Source: Aliishimia sp965656085
GTDB lineage: Bacteria > Pseudomonadota > Alphaproteobacteria > Rhodobacterales > Rhodobacteraceae
Direction: 5' to 3'
Assembly (NCBI GenBank): GCA_965656085.1
Contig: CBFHJA010000022.1
Coordinates: forward strand, 1 to 64,000
Length of the DNA: 64,000 nucleotides
Part shown: positions 42,626 through 51,273 of the stretch, piece after piece
Numbering within the stretch: the first letter of the stretch is position 1
How the letters are laid out: each line of letters begins with the position of its first letter
Notes under the pieces: model-generated
What the model saw: only the letters and a program-made list of their open reading frames with translations
What the model was told of the DNA's origin: nothing
Database searches by the model: none
Program-made: the position numbers and the translations under genes

Positions 42626-43150
42626 ATGATGAAACTCCTGATCCCCCTTCTTCTGCTTCTGTTCGGTACAGGGGCTGGCATCGGCGCGGGCTACGTCCTG
42701 CGCCCGGCGCCGCCACCCGAAACGGCCACCGCGGAAACCGACGGCGGCGAAGACACCTCTAGCCCGCAAATGGAAGATGCTTCGGACGAGGACACATCGC
42801 AGACTGCCGCGTCAAACGACACGGCGGAGCGCGATTATGTCAAGCTCAACAACCAGTTCGTGATCCCGGTGGTCGAGGCCGGTGAAGTCGCTTCGCTGGT
42901 GGTGATGTCGCTTAGTGTCGAGATTAAACCGGGTTACCGCGATGAAATCTTCCGGCGCGAGCCGAAGCTGCGCGACTCCTTCCTGCAGGTCCTCTTCGAC
43001 CACGCCAATGTCGGCGGTTTCCGCGGGGCGTTCACTGATAACAACACCCTCGATGTGCTGCGCGCATCCCTGCGCGACGTCGCGATCCGCGATGGTGGAG
43101 ACCATGTGACCGATGTGCTGATCCTCGAGATCGCGCGGCAGGATTACTGA
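42626..43150 (+). CDS. fliL: Flagellar basal-body-associated protein FliL
   Basis: A 174-residue membrane protein. One N-terminal span (LIPLLLLLFGTGAGIGAGYVL), an acidic linker (EDTSSPQMEDASDEDTS) and a C-terminal domain starting YVKLNNQFVIPVV typical of FliL. It stabilises stators during rotation. The start is one of two consecutive ATG codons. GGAGAGTGCC precedes it. flhA begins 35 bp after the stop. Confidence 0.85.
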   Translation: MMKLLIPLLLLLFGTGAGIGAGYVLRPAPPPETATAETDGGEDTSSPQMEDASDEDTSQTAASNDTAERDYVKLNNQFVIPVVEAGEVASLVVMSLSVEIKPGYRDEIFRREPKLRDSFLQVLFDHANVGGFRGAFTDNNTLDVLRASLRDVAIRDGGDHVTDVLILEIARQDY

Positions 43151-43184
43151 CCGGAAACCCCGGGGAAAAGGAAGGTCACCGCCG

Positions 43185-45269
43185 ATGGGCAAACTCACCA
43201 AGACGGCGCTTTTCAATCCGACCATCCTGCTCGCCTTCGCGCTGATGGCGGTGATCGTGATGATGATCCTGCCGGTCCCGTCGATCGTGCTCGACATCGG
43301 TCTGGCCGTGTCCTTTTCCCTCGCGGTTCTGATCTTCACGGTGACGCTGTTCATCGAACGGCCCTTGGATTTCTCTGTCTTCCCGACGGTTCTGCTCGCC
43401 TCGCTGATGCTGCGCCTGTCGCTCAACGTGTCCTCAACGAAACTGATCATCGGGCAGGGCCATACCGGCACAGACGCCGCCGGCGATGTGATCGAGGGTT
43501 TTGCAAGCTTCGTGATGGGTGGCAGCGTGTTCCTCGGACTGGTCGTCTTCTGCGTTCTTCTCATCGTGAATTTCATGGTGATCACCAAGGGCGCCGCGCG
43601 CATGGCCGAGGTTGGCGCGCGTTTTGCGCTCGATGGAATGCCCGGCAAGCAGCTTGCCATCGACAGCGATGTTGCCGCTGGGGCACTGAGCCACGAAGAA
43701 GCCAAGGCGCGCCGCGAACTCGAACAACAGGAAACCACATTCTTCGGCTCGCTCGACGGGGCCTCGAAATTCGTCAAGGGCGATGCCGTCGCCGGGCTGC
43801 TCATCACATTGCTGAACCTTGTGGCCGGGCTGATCATGGGTGTCGCGATCAATGACATGGCCTTTGGGCAGGCCTTTGAAACCTACGCGATCCTGACCGT
43901 GGGGGACGGGCTGGTCTCACAGATCCCCGCGGTCATCATCTCCATCGCCTCGGCCCTTCTGTTGGCGCGAGGCGGCACCAAGGGCGCCACGGACCTTGCG
44001 GTGTTCGACCAGCTTGGCAAGTATCCCGCCGCACTGTTTTCCGTGGCCGGTCTGATGTTTCTCTTCGCGCTGGTGCCAGGGCTTCCGTTCCTGCCGTTTC
44101 TCGCCGGCAGTCTCGCGCTGGCCGGGCTCGGATACTGGCAGCACGTACGACAGCAACAGGAGGAGTTGCCGGAAGTCGAGCAGATACCGGAGCCGGACCC
44201 GATGGACCGCCCGATCGGCGATTTGCTGGAGCTCGACGATGTTCACGTGGAATTCGCCGCAGATCTCGTCAACATGGTGCTCGACCCCGGAACCGGGCTC
44301 GACGCGCGGATCGTCAATATGCGCCGCCACGTGGCGACGAGCTTCGGGGTAATCCTTCCGGAGATGCGCCTGTCGGACAATGCCGCGCTGCCGCCGGGCA
44401 GTTATCTGATCAAGATACAGGGCGTCGAGCAGGCCCGTGGGTTTCTCGAAACCGACATGGTCATGGCGCTGCTGCCCGACGGCGCGCGGGCCGAGGACGA
44501 CCCTGCGACCACCACCGAGCCGGTCTATGGCGCGCTGGCCAAATGGATCCCGCTCTCCGAGCGCGAAAGTGCCGCGCTAGACGGGCTCACCCTTGTCACG
44601 CCAACCGAAATTCTCGCCACGCATCTGCTCGAAGTGATCAAACGCAACCTGAGCCGCCTTCTGACCCTCAAGGCGCTGCGGCGGATCATGACCGAACTGA
44701 CGCAAATCTCCGATCCGGTCCGCGCAGAGGCGAATCGCAAGCTGATCGACGAGCTGGTGCCCGACAAGGTGCCCATCGACATCCTCCATGCAGTGCTCAA
44801 ACTCCTGCTCGAGGAACAGGTCTCGATCCGCAATCTCGGGCTGATCATGGAAGCGACCGCCGAAGCGCGCATGCTTCACGCCACACCCGAAGCGATCTGC
44901 GAGCATGTTCGCCACCGCCTCGGCTTTCAACTGATTGCCGAGCTACGCCGGGAGGACGGCACGGTGCCGCTGGTGCAACTCGCGCCCGAGTGGGAGGAAA
45001 CGTTTTCGAGCTACCAACTGGGCGATGGCACAACCATCGGCGATATCGCACTGCCGCCGGAGGTGTTCAATGCACTCGCGGACTCGATTGCCGAAAAGGT
45101 GCGCGGAGCAAACGAGACAGGCATTTTCCCGGCGCTCGTGACAAGCCGTCAGCGCCGCCGCTTTCTCAAGACGCTCGTGAAGGCCAAGGGCATCCCCGCG
45201 CCAGTCCTGTCCTTCGAGGAGATCGGCACTGATGCCCGCCCGTCGCTGGTCGGACTGGTCGCGGCATGA
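43185..45269 (+). CDS. flhA: Flagellar export protein FlhA
   Basis: A 694-residue export-gate protein. The N-terminal half has eight membrane spans, including PTILLAFALMAVIVMMILPVP and DFSVFPTVLLASLMLRLSLNVSST with the conserved FHIPEP-region residues; RGARMAEVGARFALDGMPGKQLAIDSD is the conserved FHIPEP-type cytoplasmic loop. The C-terminal half is the cytoplasmic substrate-docking domain, with PVLSFEEIG near the end. AAGGAAGGTCACCGCCG is upstream. It overlaps fliR by 4 nt (ATGA). Confidence 0.94.
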   Translation: MGKLTKTALFNPTILLAFALMAVIVMMILPVPSIVLDIGLAVSFSLAVLIFTVTLFIERPLDFSVFPTVLLASLMLRLSLNVSSTKLIIGQGHTGTDAAGDVIEGFASFVMGGSVFLGLVVFCVLLIVNFMVITKGAARMAEVGARFALDGMPGKQLAIDSDVAAGALSHEEAKARRELEQQETTFFGSLDGASKFVKGDAVAGLLITLLNLVAGLIMGVAINDMAFGQAFETYAILTVGDGLVSQIPAVIISIASALLLARGGTKGATDLAVFDQLGKYPAALFSVAGLMFLFALVPGLPFLPFLAGSLALAGLGYWQHVRQQQEELPEVEQIPEPDPMDRPIGDLLELDDVHVEFAADLVNMVLDPGTGLDARIVNMRRHVATSFGVILPEMRLSDNAALPPGSYLIKIQGVEQARGFLETDMVMALLPDGARAEDDPATTTEPVYGALAKWIPLSERESAALDGLTLVTPTEILATHLLEVIKRNLSRLLTLKALRRIMTELTQISDPVRAEANRKLIDELVPDKVPIDILHAVLKLLLEEQVSIRNLGLIMEATAEARMLHATPEAICEHVRHRLGFQLIAELRREDGTVPLVQLAPEWEETFSSYQLGDGTTIGDIALPPEVFNALADSIAEKVRGANETGIFPALVTSRQRRRFLKTLVKAKGIPAPVLSFEEIGTDARPSLVGLVAA

Positions 45270-46030
45270 TCGCTGTTCCGGCCGAATTTCTTGCGTTTCT
45301 CGAAGGGCAGATGACCCTCGGTTTCGCGGTGTTTCTGCGCATGTCCGCCTTTTTCGCGCTGATGCCCGGCTTCGGCGAGCAGTCCATCCCGACGCGGATC
45401 AAACTTGCGATGGCTGTGCTGATGACAGTTCTGATCCTGCCGGCGGTCCCTGCTCCGGACAGCCTGCCGGGCATGGTGTCAATGATCCTCACGGAGATCG
45501 CGGCCGGCGCACTGTTCGGCATCGTGATCCGCCTGTTCGTGCTCTGCCTGCAAACCGCGGGTGCCATCGCCGCTCAGGCGACGTCCCTGTCACAACTCTT
45601 CGGTGGCACGGCCGCCGAGCCGCTCCCGGCGATGGGGCACCTGCTGGTGATCGCAGGGCTCACGCTGGCCGTGATGCTCGGGCTGCATATCAAGGCGGCA
45701 CAGTTCTTCATCCTGAGCTACGATCTGGTGCCGATGGCGGAATTTCCGCGACCTGAACTCGTCGCATCGTGGGGCGTGGCGCGTGTCGGACAGGCCTTCG
45801 GCCTCGCCTTCTCGCTGGCCGCGCCCTTCGTTGTGCTGTCGGTGATTTACAATCTCGCGCTCGGTGCGATCAACAAAGCGATGCCACAGCTCATGGTCGC
45901 CTTTGTCGGTGCTCCGCTGATCACGGCGGGCGGGCTGGTGCTTCTTCTCTTCGCGGCGCCCCTGATGATCCAGGTCTGGGTGACTGCGATGGACCGGTTC
46001 CTGGCCGCTCCCACGCAAGGCGCGTTCTGA
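45266..46030 (+). CDS. fliR: Flagellar export gate protein FliR
   Basis: A 254-residue membrane protein with about six spans. FAVFLRMSAFFALMPGFGEQ at the N terminus is characteristic, followed by PTRIKLAMAVLMTVLILPAVP, TAGAIAAQATSLSQLFGG and a C-terminal pair ending IQVWVTAMDRFLAAP. It completes the FliPQR gate. Its start overlaps flhA (ATGA) and its stop overlaps flhB (TGATG). Confidence 0.91.
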   Translation: MIAVPAEFLAFLEGQMTLGFAVFLRMSAFFALMPGFGEQSIPTRIKLAMAVLMTVLILPAVPAPDSLPGMVSMILTEIAAGALFGIVIRLFVLCLQTAGAIAAQATSLSQLFGGTAAEPLPAMGHLLVIAGLTLAVMLGLHIKAAQFFILSYDLVPMAEFPRPELVASWGVARVGQAFGLAFSLAAPFVVLSVIYNLALGAINKAMPQLMVAFVGAPLITAGGLVLLLFAAPLMIQVWVTAMDRFLAAPTQGAF

Positions 46031-47121
46031 TGCAGGGCGAAAGCGACGACACCGAAAAGTCCTTCGACCCGACGCCGAAGAAACTCGAGGAAGCGCGCAA
46101 AAAAGGGGATATCGCGAAATCGGCGGATCTGAACACGACTGCGGCCTATATCGGTCTGTTTCTGGCACTGATCCTCACCGCGCCGACGCTGTTGCAGGAC
46201 GCGATGACAGCTCTGATGGTCCTGATCGAGCGCCCCGCACAGCTCGACGGGTTGTTCTTCGAGGGCCCGGCGCGCGCACCAGTCGGCCAGTTGATCTTTG
46301 AAGTTCTGACATTTCTTGCAGTCTTGTTCTTGCTTCCAGCCGGTTTGGTCCTCACGAGCGCGATAGCCCAGCAGAGCATTGTCTTCGCGTCCTCGCGTAT
46401 GCGACCGAAACTGTCCAAGATCTCACCGATCAGCATCGCCAAGCAGAAATTCGGCCCCTCGGGGCTGTTCGAGTTCTTCAAGAGCTTCCTGAAACTCGCG
46501 ATCTACGGCGTGTGCCTGACGCTCTTCGTTCAGGCACGGCTGCTGGAGATCATTGAAACGTCCCGCCTGGAGCCGGCGCAGGTGATCCTGTTTCTTGGGC
46601 GCCTCTTCCTGAGCTTTCTGTCCATCGTGATCGTTGTCTCGGCAGCCATCGGCGCGCTCGACTACCTGTTCCAGTTCTTTGAGCACCGCCGCAAGCTGCG
46701 GATGTCGCGCAAGGAGATCATGGACGAGGCCAAGCAGACGGAAGGCGATCCGCATATGAAACAGGAACGCCGTCATCGCGGGCGGGATATCGCCATGAAC
46801 CAGACTCTGCAGGACGTCGAAACCGCCGATGTGATCATCGTGAACCCGACCCATTACGCGGTGGCGCTGCATTGGACCCGCAAACCGGGCGAGGCACCGA
46901 AATGCGTGGCCAAAGGCGTTGACGAGATGGCAGCGGCAATCCGTGAGCGCGCCTTGGAGCACGCGGTACCGATCCATGAGGACCCACCCACGGCACGGGC
47001 GCTCTATGCCACCACCCGGATCGGCGACGAGATCCCGCAGGACCAGTACCGCGCCGTGGCCGCCGCAATCCGCTTCGCTGAAGCGATGCGAAGCAAAATG
47101 CGGTCGCGGGGGTATGATTGA
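46030..47121 (+). CDS. flhB: Flagellar export specificity protein FlhB
   Basis: A 363-residue switch protein that sets export specificity. An N-terminal cytoplasmic TPKKLEEARKKGDIAKSADL precedes four membrane spans. The C-terminal domain contains the self-cleaving NPTH loop (IIVNPTHYAVAL, about residues 271-282) and ends RMGDEIPQDQYRAVAAAI-like. All residues needed for autocleavage are present. It overlaps fliR by 1 nt (TGATG). The next gene, a coiled-coil protein, starts 13 nt after its stop. Confidence 0.94.
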   Translation: MQGESDDTEKSFDPTPKKLEEARKKGDIAKSADLNTTAAYIGLFLALILTAPTLLQDAMTALMVLIERPAQLDGLFFEGPARAPVGQLIFEVLTFLAVLFLLPAGLVLTSAIAQQSIVFASSRMRPKLSKISPISIAKQKFGPSGLFEFFKSFLKLAIYGVCLTLFVQARLLEIIETSRLEPAQVILFLGRLFLSFLSIVIVVSAAIGALDYLFQFFEHRRKLRMSRKEIMDEAKQTEGDPHMKQERRHRGRDIAMNQTLQDVETADVIIVNPTHYAVALHWTRKPGEAPKCVAKGVDEMAAAIRERALEHAVPIHEDPPTARALYATTRIGDEIPQDQYRAVAAAIRFAEAMRSKMRSRGYD

Positions 47122-47134
47122 GGGGAGACAAGCA

Positions 47135-47551
47135 ATGGATTACCAGCAGTTGTTGCAGATCGAAGAACTGCGCAGCATCGCGTCGCAACGAGAGCTCACC
47201 GAGTTGCAACGCAAGGAGGCCGAATTGCGCGGACAGCTCGCCGCGCTGAAAGCCTACCGGACCGATTTGCACGCGCCCGATCCGGGCTTGCGCCAGATGC
47301 GGGCCATCGGGGCGGACATCCTGTGGAACCGTTGGCTGGACCAGACCCAAGTCACGCTCAACATGTCGCTGGCGCGGGTTCTGGCGCAAAAGGAAGGGCT
47401 GGTCCGGAAAGTCCGCCGCGCGGTGGGCCGGGCTGAGACAGTCAACGCTTTGCGGGCACAGACAGAGGCGCAGCAGGCCCGCGAGTGGAAGAAAAAGCGT
47501 CTTGAGGCGCTGATGGCCCAGTCGGTGACGCAACACTTATTCGCGCAGTAA
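47135..47551 (+). CDS. Coiled-coil flagellar-cluster protein, FliJ candidate
   Basis: A 138-residue, almost wholly helical protein. Two predicted coiled-coil helices are seen: ELRSIASQRELTELQRKEAE (about residues 9-28, heptad-like) and a C-terminal AETVNALRAQTEAQQAREWKK. Size, charge pattern and the position right after flhB fit FliJ, the escort of FliI, but sequence identity is not evident to me. TTGAGGGGAGACAAGCA precedes the ATG. It is the last gene of the flagellar run. A plain accessory protein is the alternative. Confidence 0.55.
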   Translation: MDYQQLLQIEELRSIASQRELTELQRKEAELRGQLAALKAYRTDLHAPDPGLRQMRAIGADILWNRWLDQTQVTLNMSLARVLAQKEGLVRKVRRAVGRAETVNALRAQTEAQQAREWKKKRLEALMAQSVTQHLFAQ

Positions 47552-47656
47552 GGCGAGTCAGCTCGCATGCCAGGCGCAGACGCGACAGGGGCAGCCCGCC
47601 TTCGCGCCGCCCAGCGAAAGGCCGCGGGTTGCACGCTACGTCAAACGCAAAGCGCC

Positions 47657-48469
47657 TCAGCCAAAGGTCGGATGGAACTTTCCTGCTGGCGAGAGCGTGA
47701 AGATATCCGCGCCATCCGCCGTAATCCCGATGGAATGCTCGAACTGCGCCGAGAGCGACTTGTCGCGCGTCACGGCGGTCCAATCATCCGCCAGTGTCTT
47801 GGTTTCCGGACGGCCAAGGTTCACCATCGGCTCGATGGTGAAAAACATGCCCTCTTCCAGCGGAGCCTCGGTGCCCGGACGGCCATAATGGAGCACGTTG
47901 GGCGGCGCGTGGAACACACGGCCCAGCCCATGTCCGCAGAAATCGCGCACCACCGACATGCGGTGGCTCTCTACATAGCTCTGGATCGCGTAACCGATAT
48001 CGCCGAACGTATTGCCGGGCTTTGCGGCCTCGATACCAATCATCAGCGCATCATGGGTGACCTGAATAAGCCGCTCGGACTTGCGCGCGAGCTTCCCCGC
48101 CACATACATGCGCGACGTATCACCGAACCAGCCATCGACGATAACCGTCACGTCGATATTGAGAATGTCGCCTTCCTTGAGCTTCTTGTCGCCCGGGATC
48201 CCGTGGCAGACCACATGGTTCACCGAGATGCAGGAGGCGTGCTTGTAACCCTTGTAGCCGATCGTGGCCGAAGTCGCGCCGGCGGCGGTGACCTTTTCTT
48301 CAATGATCCGGTCGATTTCACCTGTGGTCTGGCCCGGGAAAACATGCTCGGCAATCTCGTCGAGAATTTGCGCCGCCAGCCGGCCAGCCGCGTGCATTCC
48401 GGCGAAATCCTCCGGTTCATGCAGGCGAATGCCTTCCTTTGTCATGCGGCCACGATGTGGTTGGTTCAC
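47657..48469 (-). CDS. map: Methionine aminopeptidase, type I
   Basis: A 270-residue metallopeptidase that removes the initiator Met. Ligands are visible: the two Asp in ILNIDVTVIVDGWFGDTSRM (about residues 103-122), His in CGHGLGRVFHAPPNVLHY, Glu in MFFTIEPMV and the last Glu in SAQFEHSIGIT. The GTG at 48469 is preceded by CCGGAGAAGACCA, a good ribosome-binding site; a later ATG nine codons in is the alternative. It is convergent with the flagellar run and lies 36 bp from sfsA. Confidence 0.93.
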   Translation of the reverse strand: MNQPHRGRMTKEGIRLHEPEDFAGMHAAGRLAAQILDEIAEHVFPGQTTGEIDRIIEEKVTAAGATSATIGYKGYKHASCISVNHVVCHGIPGDKKLKEGDILNIDVTVIVDGWFGDTSRMYVAGKLARKSERLIQVTHDALMIGIEAAKPGNTFGDIGYAIQSYVESHRMSVVRDFCGHGLGRVFHAPPNVLHYGRPGTEAPLEEGMFFTIEPMVNLGRPETKTLADDWTAVTRDKSLSAQFEHSIGITADGADIFTLSPAGKFHPTFG

Positions 48470-48505
48470 TGGTCTTCTCCGGCAACAGTTCCGAAATCTT
48501 AAGCG

Positions 48506-49213
48506 TTAGACGGTAAACTGTAAACGATTGGCAACGCTTATGCCTTGGGGTGAGATATCGGTGCCAAGGGCGATCACGTCAAGCCCGGCGTCGCGCGCGG
48601 CAAGGAAGGCGGCCCGGTAGGCCGGATCGAGATCGGCGGCGAGCGTCACGGCAGCACAATCGGTTCGCTGCACGAGGTACAGCATCACCGCGCGGTGCCC
48701 CTGCCGGGCCATCTCGGCAAGCTCCACCAGATGCTTGGCGCCCCGGGCCGTCACGCTGTCGGGGAACTCGGCCAGACCGGGCGTGCGGGACAGCGTGACC
48801 GATTTGACCTCCACATAGGCGTCGGGCTGCCCCGGCTCGGTCAGTAGAAAGTCGATCCGGCTGCCCACGCCATATTTCACCTCTGGGCACACCGTTCCAT
48901 AGGCATCCAGATCGGGCACGGCCCGGGCCTCCAGCGCCGCGCGCAAGGCGCGGTTCGGCACGGAGGTATCAACCCCGGTGAAGTGCCCGTTCTCATGATC
49001 GACCAGACGCCAGCCGAATTTCAGCTTCTTTTTGGGATCATCATTGGGCTCCAGCCAGATCCGCGTACCGGGTTCGGCGAGCCCCATCATCGAACCGGGA
49101 TTGGCGCAATGGGCCGTTATCTCGCGGCCATCCGCCTCCAGCACGCAATCGGCCAGAAAGCGTTTATAGCGGCGCGTGAGCCGTGCGGGCACAAGGTCGG
49201 ATTGAAAGCGCAT
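48506..49213 (-). CDS. sfsA: SfsA family DNA-binding/nuclease-like protein
   Basis: A 235-residue SfsA protein, originally called sugar-fermentation-stimulation protein. RLTRRYKRFLADCVLEADG opens the OB-like domain; AHCANPGSMMGLAEPGTRIWL and PEVKYGVGSRIDFLLTEPGQ follow; the nuclease-like core has PDAYVEVKSVTLSR and HRAVMLYLVQRTDC. The catalytic-like E-x-K pair is present. The ATG at 49213 starts directly, without a clear Shine-Dalgarno. It is divergent from the CinA-like operon with 46 bp between. Confidence 0.9.
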   Translation of the reverse strand: MRFQSDLVPARLTRRYKRFLADCVLEADGREITAHCANPGSMMGLAEPGTRIWLEPNDDPKKKLKFGWRLVDHENGHFTGVDTSVPNRALRAALEARAVPDLDAYGTVCPEVKYGVGSRIDFLLTEPGQPDAYVEVKSVTLSRTPGLAEFPDSVTARGAKHLVELAEMARQGHRAVMLYLVQRTDCAAVTLAADLDPAYRAAFLAARDAGLDVIALGTDISPQGISVANRLQFTV

Positions 49214-49259
49214 GAGGGCGGGCCTATACCGATGCCAAGCCAATCTCAAGGAGACCGGG

Positions 49260-49982
49260 ATGCCGAACCCAACCGCCGCCATGCTCGTGATCGGGGATGA
49301 AATCCTCTCGGGCCGCACGCGCGACGCCAATATGCACTATCTCGCAGGCGAATTGACCGCGATCGGCATCGATTTGCGCGAGGTGCGTGTCGTGAGCGAT
49401 GACCGAGACGCCATCATCGCGGCGGTCCGGGCGCTCTCGGAGGCCCATGACACGGTGTTCACCTCCGGCGGGATCGGCCCTACCCATGACGACATCACCG
49501 CCGAGTGCATCGCGGCGGCCTTCGAGACGCCTATCGGCGTGCGCGAAGATGCCCGTGCGCTCCTGCAAGCGCATTACGACGCGGCGGGCAGCGATCTGAA
49601 CGCGGCGCGTCTGCGCATGGCCCGCATCCCGGACGGGGCCGCGCTGATCGACAACCCGATCTCCGCCGCGCCGGGCTTCACGCTCGGGAACGTGCATGTG
49701 ATGGCCGGGGTGCCGGCGATCTTCAAGGCGATGCTCGCCTCGGTCCTGCCCACCCTGACGGGGGGCGCGCCTCTGGTGAGCCAGTCGCGGCGCATCTACC
49801 GGGCCGAGGGCGACATTGCCGGACCCTTGGGTGAGATCGCCGAGGCGCATCCGGCGCTCTCCATCGGCTCCTATCCCTTCATCAAGGATGGCGTGTTCGG
49901 CGCGCAGATCGTGATCCGGGGCGCGGAGGCCGCCGAGGTGGACCGCGCGATGCAAACGCTCGTGGCGGCGTTCCCCGAATGA
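49260..49982 (+). CDS. CinA-type molybdopterin-binding domain protein
   Basis: A 240-residue protein with only the N-terminal MoCF domain of CinA. AAMLVIGDEILSGRTRDANMHYLA is the hallmark start, with VFTSGGIGPTHDDITAECIAAAF (about residues 65-87) following. It lacks the C-terminal amidase (PncC-like) domain. CinA proteins process NMN or ADP-ribose; the function of this short type is unknown. AAGGAGACCGGG precedes the ATG at 49260. It is the first of four genes linked by ATGA overlaps. Confidence 0.82.
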   Translation: MPNPTAAMLVIGDEILSGRTRDANMHYLAGELTAIGIDLREVRVVSDDRDAIIAAVRALSEAHDTVFTSGGIGPTHDDITAECIAAAFETPIGVREDARALLQAHYDAAGSDLNAARLRMARIPDGAALIDNPISAAPGFTLGNVHVMAGVPAIFKAMLASVLPTLTGGAPLVSQSRRIYRAEGDIAGPLGEIAEAHPALSIGSYPFIKDGVFGAQIVIRGAEAAEVDRAMQTLVAAFPE

Positions 49983-50710
49983 GCGCCGATCTGCCCGACC
50001 TGCCGCGGCTCTATGCGGCCATCGAAGGCACGTGGCCGCCCGCCTCGACCGTGGAGGTGGATGGCTGGACGCTTCGGGACGGGGCCGGGGGCGGAAAGCG
50101 CGTCTCGGCGGCCACGCGGGCAAAGCCCGGCGCGGTGATCGACACCGCCGAGATGGTCATGCGCGCCGCAGGCGAGCGGTCCTTGTTCATGATCCGCGAC
50201 GGCGAGGACGATCTCGACGCGGCGTTGCAGGCGCGCGGCTATGACGTGGTTGACCCGGTGAACCTCTATTGCTGCCCGGTGGCGCAGCTCACCGATATCC
50301 CGATCCCGAAGGTCACGACCTTCGCCGTGTGGGAGCCGCTGGCGATCATGGAGGAGATCTGGGCCAAGGGCGGCATCGACGCCGCGCGGCTAGAGGTGAT
50401 GAACCGCGCCAAGGTCAAGACGGGCATTCTCGGGCGCTGGAGCGAAAAGCCGTCCGGGGTGGCCTTCGCCGCGATCCATGACAATATCTGCATGGTTCAT
50501 GCGGTCGAAATTCTGCCCCATCAGCGCCGTCAGGGCGTGGCGGGGTGGATGATGCGCAGGGCCGCGTTCTGGGCGCAGGAGCACGGCGCGCACTATTTCG
50601 CCGTGCTCTGCGTGGCGGATAACGGACCGGCCAATGCGCTTTACAAGGCGCTTGGATTGACCCGGGTCGGGCAATATCACTACAGACAGGAACGGGAGGG
50701 TCCTCAATGA
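49979..50710 (+). CDS. GNAT-family N-acetyltransferase
   Basis: A 243-residue protein with a C-terminal GNAT domain. VHAVEILPHQRRQGVAGWMMRRAAFWAQEHG (about residues 168-198) is the acetyl-CoA-binding region with the RRQGVA motif; ADNGPANALYKALGLTRVGQYHYR is the terminal strand and helix. The N-terminal 140 residues may be a second, degenerate GNAT-like half. Target unknown. Both ends overlap neighbours by 4 nt (ATGA), so it is translated with the CinA-like and AhpD-like genes. Confidence 0.78.
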   Translation: MSADLPDLPRLYAAIEGTWPPASTVEVDGWTLRDGAGGGKRVSAATRAKPGAVIDTAEMVMRAAGERSLFMIRDGEDDLDAALQARGYDVVDPVNLYCCPVAQLTDIPIPKVTTFAVWEPLAIMEEIWAKGGIDAARLEVMNRAKVKTGILGRWSEKPSGVAFAAIHDNICMVHAVEILPHQRRQGVAGWMMRRAAFWAQEHGAHYFAVLCVADNGPANALYKALGLTRVGQYHYRQEREGPQ

Positions 50711-51273
50711 CCAAGACACCAACAGCACTCGATTTGCCGATGGCGGATCCGCTGCCACCACAGACACAGAAATACTTCGATATCTGCACCGAGAAGCTCG
50801 GGATGATCCCCAATGTGCTGCAGGCCTACGCGTTCGATGTCGACAAGCTGAACGCCTTCACCGCGCTCTATAACGACCTGATGCTGGCGCAGAGCGGCCT
50901 GAGCAAGCTCGAACGCGAGATGATCGCGGTGGTGGTCTCGTCGATCAACAAGTGCTTTTACTGCCTCGTGGCGCATGGCGCGGCGGTGCGGGAGCTGTCG
51001 GGTGATCCGGTGCTCGGCGAGATGATGGTAATGAATTACAAGGTCGCCGATCTCGACGCCCGCCAGCGCGCGATGCTGGATTTTGCGGCCAAGATGACCA
51101 AATCGAGCGCCGACATGGAGGAGGCCGACCGGCAGGGCCTGCGCGACGTGGGCTTTTCGGACCGCGATATCTGGGACATCGCCAATGTGGCCGGGTTCTT
51201 CAACATGACCAACCGCGTGGCCTCGGCCACCGACATGCGCCCCAACACGGAGTATCACAGCCAGTCCCGATGA
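50707..51273 (+). CDS. AhpD-like carboxymuconolactone-decarboxylase-family peroxidase
   Basis: A 188-residue helical protein of the AhpD/CMD fold. LEREMIAVVVSSINKCFYCLVAHGAAV (about residues 72-98) carries the proton-relay E and the redox pair CFYC with the following His (CxxC-x3-H) of AhpD-like alkylhydroperoxidases. The following ARQRAMLDFAAKMTKSSADM is the typical second half. It probably reduces peroxides with a thiol donor. It is in an overlapping operon; the OmpA gene overlaps its stop by 4 nt. Confidence 0.82.
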   Translation: MTKTPTALDLPMADPLPPQTQKYFDICTEKLGMIPNVLQAYAFDVDKLNAFTALYNDLMLAQSGLSKLEREMIAVVVSSINKCFYCLVAHGAAVRELSGDPVLGEMMVMNYKVADLDARQRAMLDFAAKMTKSSADMEEADRQGLRDVGFSDRDIWDIANVAGFFNMTNRVASATDMRPNTEYHSQSR

